Translations under genes and position numbers: made by a program
In this document: positions 36,386-42,508 of the stretch, piece after piece
How the letters are laid out: each line of letters opens with the position of its first letter
Numbering within the stretch: the stretch's first letter is position 1
The notes under the pieces: model-generated
The model's database searches: none
Seen by the model: only the letters and a program-made list of their open reading frames with translations
Told to the model about the DNA's origin: nothing
Origin: an uncultured Acidiferrobacteraceae bacterium
GTDB lineage: Bacteria; Pseudomonadota; Gammaproteobacteria; Acidiferrobacterales; SZUA-150
Length of the DNA stretch: 42,508 nucleotides
Assembly (NCBI GenBank): GCA_913009895.1
Contig: CAJVXY010000026.1
Coordinates: 1-42,508 of the forward strand
Reading direction: 5' to 3'

Positions 36386-36646
36386 ATGTCCGATGAACAT
36401 TATAAAGTAGTTTTGAAAGGTTACACCGCCGGTAAAGGTGAACATTATATTGAGGAAGACCTTGCGAAACTCTTCAAGATATCACATGAAAAGGCCAAGG
36501 AATTATTATGTTCTGCGCCGAAAATTATTAAAGAAAATCTCTCTCTTGATGACGCCAAGAAATACAAGGATGCGATTGATAAAACCGGTGCCGAATGCGA
36601 TGTGGATGACATGAAATATGATTTTAGTGGTTTGTCTATAGAATAA
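36386..36646 (+). CDS. Small stand-alone protein resembling the L7/L12 C-terminal domain
   Basis: Acidic protein of 86 residues. The part AKELLCSAPKIIKENLSLDD, then AKKYKDAIDKTGAECDV, aligns by eye with the ribosomal L7/L12 C-terminal domain ([20 protein letters not shown], then AEALKKALEEAGAEVEV). The start DEHYKVVLKGYTAGK corresponds to its first strand. It lacks the L7/L12 N-terminal dimer domain and hinge, so it is not the ribosomal protein. Proteins of this kind are found alone or at the start of membrane proteins; the role is unknown. A GGAGAAAGAC ribosome site precedes the ATG. It lies 224 bp after mltF and is probably a single-gene unit. Confidence 0.75.
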   Translation: MSDEHYKVVLKGYTAGKGEHYIEEDLAKLFKISHEKAKELLCSAPKIIKENLSLDDAKKYKDAIDKTGAECDVDDMKYDFSGLSIE

Positions 36647-37019
36647 GCACGGCCGATAACGGGATCGGTCAGTAATATATCCTGAAAAAAGTTACCATAC
36701 ACCCGAATGGCACTGACTTAAGCCTAATATCTGGTTTAAACATGTTTTACCGTAGGCTGGACTGAGGAACGAAGTCCAACCTACACAAAAGACTTATTGG
36801 GCTTAAGTCAGTGCCATTAACCACACACCCGAAACGGATGGCATTTTTTGTAAACCATTCCCGAACCTTAAGATTGATTTACCACACCTTTTTTTAAATT
36901 TTTTCAAAATTATTCAAATATCGCGTCTACTTACTGGTATCGGTTGGGCATTGACTGTGAGAGCAAAAAAATCTTGCCTTTAATAAATGAGTGACAAAGT
37001 AGTCGTAAATGGAGCAATG
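36647..37019. other. Gene-free stretch holding a MITE-like element
   Basis: 373 bp without a gene. It holds a hairpin (GGCCGAT at 36651, ATCGGTC at 36664) just after the preceding stop, the MITE-like element at 36706-36818, and an AT-rich stretch (36841-37005) that should carry the promoter of the lipoprotein gene. No clear promoter was picked out. Confidence 0.5.
36706..36818. mobile_element. MITE-like non-autonomous element with IS4-type ends
   Basis: A 113-bp element with perfect 19-bp terminal inverted repeats, AATGGCACTGACTTAAGCC at 36706-36724 and its complement at 36800-36818. The ends match the IS4-family end at 42382-42400 at 17 of 19 bases. Flanking near-identical 12-bp direct repeats, ACCATACACCCG (36694-36705) and ACCACACACCCG (36820-36831), fit a target duplication of the length IS4 makes, with one extra base at the right junction. 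The centre (36752-36784) is a hairpin, GTAGGCTGGACT facing AGTCCAACCTAC with one mismatch, of a kind often seen as a dispersed repeat. No coding sequence. Confidence 0.78.
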
Positions 37020-38126
37020 ATGATTGTTAAAAATTTAATAGTAATTTTTCTTTTGTTACTGATCACGGGCTGTGGCAGCAGTGGTGGCGGGGGTTCAAGT
37101 AATCCAAACCTACCACCGGCACAGGGTACGCGTGTGCTTGGCATGGATGTCAAGCCAGATCCAAGAGTTGATCCAATGATTGGGTATTCAACGGCATATG
37201 ATCAGGCCGTAGCCATGGGTGTGCGTGAGGTCAGCGTGTCACTGGACTGGGCACTACTTGAACCTACCGAAGGTAATTATGACAATACCTGGCCAGCAAC
37301 AATTGAATCTTATTATCCATCACAAACAGGTGATCTTACCCTGGTCTTGCGGCCACTGGATACAATCGGACCAAGCCTGCCAGGCGATCTGGCAGGCAGG
37401 GCTTTTGATGATTCGCTGGTGATTGCCGCCTTCGATAATTTTTTAACAAACCTGCACGGGCAACTTACAGCACTAAATCTTTCTGGCAAACTAAAATGGA
37501 TCCATGTTGGTAACGAAATTGATGCCAGTTTAGGGAGTGATGCTACCAAGTGGGCGCAGTGGCAAACATTTTTTGTGGCTGCAAAGAGCAGAATAAAAAT
37601 CCTCTGGGGCGCAAACGTAGTAGTCAGCAGCATTATTCAGTTCAGTGCATTGGAAGATGCGGGCAAGCGAACGCAGTATTTAAACTTTCTGCCCCAGCTC
37701 GATAGTGCTGCGCTGACCTATTACCCACTGAAAGCAGATTTCACCATGCGGCCACCTTCCACGGTAGCAGCAGATTTCGATCTAATGACCAGCACCATTA
37801 CAACCAAACCTATTTTACTGCAAGAGAATGGCTACCCATCCAGTGTGGTTAACAATAGCAGCGAGGCCCTGCAGGCCGATTTTATATCCGCGGTGTTTAA
37901 AGCCTGGGACAAGCACATGGATCGAATAAACTTAATCGATTTTACCTGGCAGTATGATGTCGACGAAGCCACGGTTGACCAATGGGTTATGGATTTCGGG
38001 CTGTCTGGGAATGCTGAATTCAAGTATTATCTCTGGACACTTGGGCTGAATAATGAAGACGGCAGTGAAAAACTCGCCGTGCAGCGTTTGCGAGATGAGT
38101 TGCTGGCCCGTGCCTGGGTAAATTAA
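37020..38126 (+). CDS. Exported lipoprotein with a glycoside-hydrolase-like TIM barrel
   Basis: Lipoprotein of 368 residues: signal with lipobox ITGC (Cys18), a Gly/Ser linker, then a barrel-like domain (about 38-365). Two features suggest a clan-A glycosidase: KWIHVGNEID (Asn165-Glu166, the usual NE acid/base at strand 4) and KPILLQENGYPSS (Glu269, the usual nucleophile at strand 7). The opening GMDVKPDPR and SVSLDWALLEPTEGNYD also fits a barrel. No family could be assigned. I chose ATG 37020 because GGAG lies 5 bases upstream; ATG 37017 and ATG 36987 are alternatives. The substrate is unknown. Confidence 0.72.
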   Translation: MIVKNLIVIFLLLLITGCGSSGGGGSSNPNLPPAQGTRVLGMDVKPDPRVDPMIGYSTAYDQAVAMGVREVSVSLDWALLEPTEGNYDNTWPATIESYYPSQTGDLTLVLRPLDTIGPSLPGDLAGRAFDDSLVIAAFDNFLTNLHGQLTALNLSGKLKWIHVGNEIDASLGSDATKWAQWQTFFVAAKSRIKILWGANVVVSSIIQFSALEDAGKRTQYLNFLPQLDSAALTYYPLKADFTMRPPSTVAADFDLMTSTITTKPILLQENGYPSSVVNNSSEALQADFISAVFKAWDKHMDRINLIDFTWQYDVDEATVDQWVMDFGLSGNAEFKYYLWTLGLNNEDGSEKLAVQRLRDELLARAWVN

Positions 38127-38167
38127 TCAGACTTTAGTTTCACCCGGTTGAATGCAACAATCACCCT

Positions 38168-38965
38168 ATGTCAGCTTTATACCTCACTCATGGCGGTGGC
38201 CCCTTGCCCTTGTTGGGTGATGCCGCCCACCAGGAACTGATTACGTTTCTACAAACTATTCCAGATCGAATTGAGAGACCGAAAGCGATTCTTGTTATCA
38301 GTGCCCACTGGGAGGAACCATTCCCCACCTTAACCAGCAGTGAGCAGCCACCATTGATTTATGATTACAGTGGTTTTCCGCCGGAGTCCTACGAGATTAA
38401 ATATCCGGCACCAGGCTCAAGGCGGTTGGCAGACCAGGTGCAGGGGTTATTGAATGAAAAGAGGTTCCATGGGGAGCTGGACGGGGCGCGCGGTTTTGAC
38501 CACGGCGTGTTTGTGCCCCTGAAATTAATGTACCCCGAGGCGGACATTCCTTGTGTGCAATTATCCCTAATAAAAGGCCTCGATCCAGAACAACACATAA
38601 TGATGGGCCAGGCACTGACTTCTCTTCATGAACAGGGTGTATTAATTGTTGGTTCTGGTTCTTCATTTCATAATATGGACGCTATTATGGCAGGCGGTCA
38701 GTCGGTTCAGTCGGGCAAACAAAAAAGTATTATTTTTAATGACTGGCTCATGGAAACCTGTACTGACTCGACAATCGCTGATAACGAACGTTATCAGCGC
38801 TTGATTCACTGGCAACAGGCACCACACGCCCTTTATTGTCACCCACGGGAAGAGCACTTGATGCCCCTGCATGTTTGTCTGGGTTCGGTTTTGGGACAAG
38901 CGGCTAAAACGGTATTTAATAGCGAGGTGTTTGGCTTGGCAATGTGCGGGTTTCTTTGGAGCTGA
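38168..38965 (+). CDS. DODA-type (LigB superfamily) extradiol dioxygenase-like protein, YgiD-like
   Basis: Protein of 265 residues in the class III extradiol dioxygenase family that includes plant DOPA 4,5-dioxygenase and E. coli YgiD. Metal-site residues expected in this family are seen in YLTHGGGPLPLL, ISAHWEEPFPT, GFDHGVFVPLKLMYPEADIP and GSGSSFHNMD. It binds zinc or iron and opens catechol rings; the physiological substrate is not known for most bacterial members. Length is typical. It lies 41 bp after the lipoprotein gene and is convergent with the peroxiredoxin-glutaredoxin gene. Confidence 0.9.
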   Translation: MSALYLTHGGGPLPLLGDAAHQELITFLQTIPDRIERPKAILVISAHWEEPFPTLTSSEQPPLIYDYSGFPPESYEIKYPAPGSRRLADQVQGLLNEKRFHGELDGARGFDHGVFVPLKLMYPEADIPCVQLSLIKGLDPEQHIMMGQALTSLHEQGVLIVGSGSSFHNMDAIMAGGQSVQSGKQKSIIFNDWLMETCTDSTIADNERYQRLIHWQQAPHALYCHPREEHLMPLHVCLGSVLGQAAKTVFNSEVFGLAMCGFLWS

Positions 38966-38987
38966 ACTTAGGATAAAAATTTCAAAT

Positions 38988-39022
38988 AAAAAAATTACGA
39001 GGACATTCTCATGCCCTCGTAA
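38988..39022 (-). terminator. Rho-independent terminator of the peroxiredoxin-glutaredoxin gene
   Basis: On the minus strand, TTACGAGG and CCTCGTAA form an 8-bp stem around a 12-base loop, followed directly by seven T residues. It lies 12 bp after the stop codon. Confidence 0.85.
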
Positions 39023-39034
39023 ATTGCCTTGTAA

Positions 39035-39778
39035 TTACGCGGCCTCACTGCTGGCAAGATACTGTTCCAACGCTTCGGAACCACCGATGTAATCACCATT
39101 AATAAATACCTGGGGCACAGTAGTTTTGCCTGAAACAGCACGTATGGTTGATTCGCTAAAATCACGATTCAAAACCAGCTCATCAAATTCCAGACCAGCC
39201 TCACGCAACAATCCTTTTGCCCGAACACAATAAGCACAGCCCTCACGACTAAAAACGGTAATATCAAGCGGCTTGGTGGCATCTGGGGCAACATAGGCCA
39301 ACATGGTATCGGCATCCGAGACTTCAAAGGGATCGCCAGGTACGTCAGGCTCAATGAACATCTTGTCAATGACACCATCTTTCACCAGCATGGAATAACG
39401 CCATGAGCGATCGCCAAAACCAAGATCATTTTTGGCTACCAACATACCCATGCCACGGCTGAAGTCACCATTACCGTCCGGCAAGAAAGTCATATTGCCT
39501 GCCTTTTGTTCGTTGCGCCATTCGTTCATCACAAAGGCATCATTTACCGAAATACAAACGACCTCATCAACACCATGTTGTTTTAACACCGGCGTCAGTT
39601 TGTTGTAGCGCGGTACATGGGTTGAAGAGCAGGTCGGGGTAAACGCACCGGGCAAAGAAAACACCACCACGGTCTTACCCTTGAATATTTCATCACTACT
39701 CACATTAACCCATTCATGATCCTGGCGAGTACGAAAGGTCACTGCGGGCACATTTTGTTTTTCACGATTTTCTAACAT
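39035..39778 (-). CDS. Peroxiredoxin-glutaredoxin hybrid (Prx5-Grx fusion)
   Basis: Glutathione-dependent peroxidase with two fused domains. Residues about 1-165 are a Prx5-type peroxiredoxin, with the peroxidatic Cys50 in [15 protein letters not shown]. Residues about 170-247 are a glutaredoxin, with the CAYC active site at 181-184 and the late [16 protein letters not shown]. The second domain reduces the first using glutathione. I chose the ATG at 39778, seven bases after AGGAG; a TTG two codons earlier is the only other start. Divergent from oxyR, with a candidate OxyR site between, the usual arrangement for this enzyme. Length (247) is typical. Confidence 0.95.
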   Translation of the reverse strand: MLENREKQNVPAVTFRTRQDHEWVNVSSDEIFKGKTVVVFSLPGAFTPTCSSTHVPRYNKLTPVLKQHGVDEVVCISVNDAFVMNEWRNEQKAGNMTFLPDGNGDFSRGMGMLVAKNDLGFGDRSWRYSMLVKDGVIDKMFIEPDVPGDPFEVSDADTMLAYVAPDATKPLDITVFSREGCAYCVRAKGLLREAGLEFDELVLNRDFSESTIRAVSGKTTVPQVFINGDYIGGSEALEQYLASSEAA

Positions 39779-39868
39779 GGTCAATCTCCTGTTTAATTAA
39801 AATTGAAATAAAGTTGCTGAGCTGTCTTGCTATGAAAGGAGTATGGCCAGAAAGCAGTGATTGTAGAA

Positions 39869-39905
39869 ATCGTTTAAATCAACTATATTGATAGGTATAG
39901 TCAAT
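39869..39905 (+). promoter_or_regulatory. Candidate OxyR binding site between prx-grx and oxyR
   Basis: Two dyads, ATCGTTTAAATCAAC (39869-39883) and ATAGGTATAGTCAAT (39891-39905), are separated by exactly 7 bases, as in the OxyR tetrad consensus ATAGntnnnanCTAT repeated with N7. Of the 16 core bases, 12 match (ATCG, CAAC, ATAG, CAAT against ATAG and CTAT). It ends 24 bp before the oxyR ATG. Confidence 0.5.
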
Positions 39906-39929
39906 CAATATGGATGGTATTAATCAGTC

Positions 39930-40823
39930 ATGAATTTACGAGAATTACAGTACCTGGTCGCCGTTGATGAAGAACGCCATTTTCACAAGGCCGCCGCCCG
40001 TTGTTTTGTCAGCCAGCCCACATTGAGTGGCCAGCTAAAAAAGCTGGAACAGGAGCTGGGCGTATTACTGGTTGAGCGCAATACCCGGCAAGTGGCCATG
40101 ACTGATGCCGGTGCTGCCGTTGCCGAAATGGCCAGAAAGGTACTGGCAGATGTAAAAGGCATCCAGGAGATTGCCCAGGGTTTTGAAGACCCCATGGCCG
40201 GGGAGTTGCACGCAGGCCTGATCCCGACAATAGCGCCCTACCTGCTGCCGGTAATTATACCGGCCCTGGGCAAAGCCTACCCAAAGCTCAAGTTGTGGCT
40301 CCATGAATACCAGACCTCAGTATTGCTTGAAAAATTACGCCGGGCCGAGCTGGATTTTTTGATTCTGGCCCTGCCGGTGGAAACCGATAAATTCAGTGAG
40401 CTGGATTTATTCAAAGAAGCTTTTCAACTGGCACTCCCAAGCGGCGAGGATTTGGCCAGCCAGCCAATGATTACCATGGGCGATCTCAATAACCGTGAAA
40501 TGTTATTACTGGAAGAAGGCCACTGCCTGCGCGATCAGGCACTGGATGTTTGTTTCATGGCCGGCGCCACAGAAAACGCTGCCTTTCATGCATCCAGCCT
40601 GGAAACGCTACGTTTCATGGTCGCCGAAGGCATGGGCATGACCCTCATGCCCGAACTTGCTGTACCTAAAAAACAAACAAAGAAAGATGCCATTCGTTAC
40701 ATACCATTCAAAGATCCCAAACCCAGCAGGCGGATTGGGTTGTTGTATCGCAAGGGCAGTTATCGTGAGCAGGCTTTTAGGAATATTCAGGGGTTAATTC
40801 AGGGAAAAGTGAGTGATCTTTAA
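39930..40823 (+). CDS. oxyR: Hydrogen peroxide-sensing regulator OxyR
   Basis: LysR-type activator that senses peroxide through a reversible disulfide. The HTH is at about 2-60 (LVAVDEERHFHKAAARCFVSQ, then TLSGQLKKLEQELG). The redox pair Cys199 and Cys208 is in EEGHCLRDQALDVC, at the same numbers as in E. coli OxyR. The C-terminal FMVAEGMGMTLMPELA and YRKGSYREQAF regions are typical. Length 297 is near E. coli's 305. It is divergent from the peroxiredoxin-glutaredoxin gene, which it probably controls, and may also regulate itself through the intervening site. Confidence 0.96.
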   Translation: MNLRELQYLVAVDEERHFHKAAARCFVSQPTLSGQLKKLEQELGVLLVERNTRQVAMTDAGAAVAEMARKVLADVKGIQEIAQGFEDPMAGELHAGLIPTIAPYLLPVIIPALGKAYPKLKLWLHEYQTSVLLEKLRRAELDFLILALPVETDKFSELDLFKEAFQLALPSGEDLASQPMITMGDLNNREMLLLEEGHCLRDQALDVCFMAGATENAAFHASSLETLRFMVAEGMGMTLMPELAVPKKQTKKDAIRYIPFKDPKPSRRIGLLYRKGSYREQAFRNIQGLIQGKVSDL

Positions 40824-41045
40824 GTAATGTCAGTTAGAGAGCCTGGTTCTTTTTATCGCCAGATGCCGTTATCCAGGTAAAGGTCATCACAGGGCTCCTG
40901 TTTGATGTGTTAGGATAGGATATTAAAGGCAGGCAGCTCTGCAGCGAAGGCGGACGGTCGAAATCTGCTCCTTTCCACATGTTGAGCCAATATGTAAACT
41001 TACTCGACTTTGGTCTATCACAACTTTGAAAAGTCAATAGACGCC

Positions 41046-42296
41046 ATGCCAAGATCCATTTTCGTTCTTGTAATTACACTTCTCATATATCCTGCATCCG
41101 GGTTTTCATCAGAGTATAGCGATAGAGATCTCTACCCTGAATACAGGATCTCTCATATTTCTCCCACACATATCGGTTTAACCTCTATCGAGGGACATAG
41201 CTTGAAAACTGGAAATTTACTGTTTGCTAGCAAAACCCCTTTTGATTCATTTGAAGTCTCTGATAGTTCTGATCTGGCCGGCTTATTCAATAATAAGCAG
41301 CACAAGATTGGCTATAAAAGAAAATGGCCGCGTTACTATGAAATAGCGCAATCGCCCCATGAATTTAAAACTAAACATGGTCAAATAATAACCGTAACCA
41401 ACATACCATTTAAAACATATGATGATATAGCTGCGGAACTTGATAAAAAGAATGGTATATCAATGTGTAATACTGGTAATGCTGAAAGAATAATAATGTA
41501 CGGGCGATATTTCGGTGGAGTGACTCAAACAAAGAAAGATCCAAACTGTCGAGACGAGAGCGAAAGATCAGAAAAAGAGAAAGAACAAATTCGGGCAATG
41601 TTGCCAAAGACCCGTTTTTTTCAGGTAACCATGAACTCCAAATCTATTACCTTAGAATATAAAATCAGTTACTACGGTGATATCGATGCTCCTTTGCTTT
41701 ATGACATTGAATTTGTGGATAAAAAACTATGGGTGTTGGCGGTTGGACAAGGGCATGACGGATATTATTTAAGCTCGATACGTATTTATGACCTGCAAAA
41801 AGGTGCCTTGCTGAAGGAGCTAGATAATTTGTCAGCGTGGCCTGCAAATATAATCATGGATCCTTATAGACCAGTTGTTTGGGTTGCAGCAAAAGGGCGT
41901 GTTTATAAAATTAACAGAAATACCTATGAAATCAGTAGTTACAATACAGCCTTGGATTTTGATAATAAGCTCGAAAAAACAACAATCGAACTGTCAGAAA
42001 AAAAAGAATATTTTAATCCACTTGCTGTTGTTTCTTATGAAATAGATAAAAGTATCAGAAAGGAATTTATTAGAGCAGCAATGACAATTAGGCCAGAACT
42101 ACACAAGGAATTTAGTCTCTACCATTTTTATATGAGAATAGAGCAGCCAACATTACCTCCTGAATTCAAGATCATCAAGCCATTCATTACAAAGATGTAT
42201 AATCTATTAGCTGCTCAAGATTCTGAAAATCCAGATAAGCAGAATCGCTGGTCGAAAGTTTTACAAGGGTTTTATAATGAGAGTTCTTCAAAATAA
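41046..42296 (+). CDS. Exported hypothetical protein with beta-propeller-like segments
   Basis: Orphan protein of 416 residues, not recognised. A signal peptide (RSIFVLVITLLIYPASGFSS) supports the ATG at 41046; an upstream ATG at 41010 would add 12 residues with no better ribosome site. The centre (LLYDIEFVDKKLWVLAVGQG, then YLSSIRIYDLQKGALLKELD, then DPYRPVVWVAAKGRVYKI) has the repeating strand pattern of beta-propeller blades, but only two or three blades are evident. The C-terminal quarter is helical. By eye it is more AT-rich than its neighbours and lies about 85 bp from an IS4-type end, so transfer is possible. No function is inferred. Confidence 0.65.
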   Translation: MPRSIFVLVITLLIYPASGFSSEYSDRDLYPEYRISHISPTHIGLTSIEGHSLKTGNLLFASKTPFDSFEVSDSSDLAGLFNNKQHKIGYKRKWPRYYEIAQSPHEFKTKHGQIITVTNIPFKTYDDIAAELDKKNGISMCNTGNAERIIMYGRYFGGVTQTKKDPNCRDESERSEKEKEQIRAMLPKTRFFQVTMNSKSITLEYKISYYGDIDAPLLYDIEFVDKKLWVLAVGQGHDGYYLSSIRIYDLQKGALLKELDNLSAWPANIIMDPYRPVVWVAAKGRVYKINRNTYEISSYNTALDFDNKLEKTTIELSEKKEYFNPLAVVSYEIDKSIRKEFIRAAMTIRPELHKEFSLYHFYMRIEQPTLPPEFKIIKPFITKMYNLLAAQDSENPDKQNRWSKVLQGFYNESSSK

Positions 42297-42381
42297 CCAG
42301 TATTTGAACGGCAGCTTTCAGTATTGAGCGGCCTGGAGCAGACATTAATATGATACGCTTAGAAAAATCGGGTCAGAGAAC

Positions 42382-42399
42382 AATGGCACTTAGTTAAGC
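42382..42399. repeat. IS4-type terminal inverted repeat
   Basis: AATGGCACTTAGTTAAGC, ending about 12 bases from the minus-strand transposase stop region. The end sequence ...AGTTAAG is typical of IS4-family elements. It matches the ends of the MITE-like element at 36706-36818. Confidence 0.65.
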
Positions 42400-42508
42400 C
42401 TTAAGCTTTTTAGGATGGCCATATTTTCCAAGCCTTTCTCTCACATTTTCTCGCTTTTCCATTAATAGTGAAAATGCTTTGGGTCGTCGTTTTACCGCTC
42501 TTGGTTCT
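42394..42508 (-). CDS. IS4-family transposase, 3' end only (runs off the window)
   Basis: On the minus strand the last 37 codons before a TAA read EPRAVKRRPKAFSLLMEKRE, then NVRERLGKYGHPKKLKA. The VKRRPK..F.LL pattern and the basic tail are typical of the C-terminus of IS4-family DDE transposases. The stop lies inside the terminal inverted repeat. The rest of the gene, including the DDE residues, is outside the window, so intactness cannot be judged. Confidence 0.72.
   Translation of the reverse strand, partial: EPRAVKRRPKAFSLLMEKRENVRERLGKYGHPKKLKA

Noticed and set aside
40834..41052. A 72-codon minus-strand reading frame between oxyR and the exported orphan
   Set aside because: No ribosome site and no recognisable protein pattern; it overlaps the start of the exported protein.

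Overview
The window reads as chromosomal DNA from a gammaproteobacterium, probably one related to sulfur-oxidising lineages. The evidence is BamC, a single-chain PurL, OxyR with Cys199 and Cys208, a peroxiredoxin-glutaredoxin fusion, a PilT/PilU-type ATPase, QmcA/NfeD and a protein resembling DsrS. Base composition is mid-40s % GC by eye. Genus and species cannot be fixed from the sequence alone. No rRNA, tRNA, CRISPR array or prophage was seen.

Layout. 1-4.3 kb: FadL-type outer-membrane porin (5' end possibly outside the window), a PilU-like ATPase, a LysR regulator and a small partner gene. 4.3-4.56 kb: a gene-free island made of three dispersed repeat types. 4.57-7.8 kb (minus): PIN-PhoH protein, a PrxQ/Bcp peroxiredoxin and the AmmeMemoRadiSam radical SAM enzyme. 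7.9-10.7 kb (plus): AmrB, AmrA, a QmcA-like SPFH protein and NfeD. 10.7-19 kb: a GalT-like enzyme (minus), then dapA, bamC, an MBL-fold hydrolase and purL. 19-22.4 kb: a three-gene lipid-linked sugar cassette (GT39, PAP2, GT2-GtrA). 22.6-26.3 kb: lytic transglycosylase, HPP membrane protein, a small conserved protein, and htpG on the opposite strand behind a sigma-32-like promoter.

26.3-31 kb (minus): a MoxR ATPase, a VWA/HExxH protein, a DsrS-like protein and an unknown protein form a probable operon. It is split by a GxxExxY gene flanked by inverted repeats. 31.3-33.8 kb: a GCS2-family ligase and an AstE-like zinc deacylase, overlapping at the stop/start. 33.9-38.1 kb: a diguanylate cyclase, MltF, a stand-alone L7/L12-C-like protein, a 113-bp MITE-like element and a glycosidase-like lipoprotein. 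38.2-40.8 kb: a DODA/LigB dioxygenase, then the peroxiredoxin-glutaredoxin gene divergent from oxyR with a candidate OxyR site between them. 41-42.5 kb: an orphan exported protein and the 3' end of an IS4-family transposase.

Most of the window is housekeeping DNA. The least explained items are the GxxExxY/repeat unit, whose repeat also occurs about 25 kb away without a gene; the IS4-related MITE with its 12-bp near-identical target duplication; the MoxR-VWA-DsrS-like operon; and the GCS2/AstE pair.
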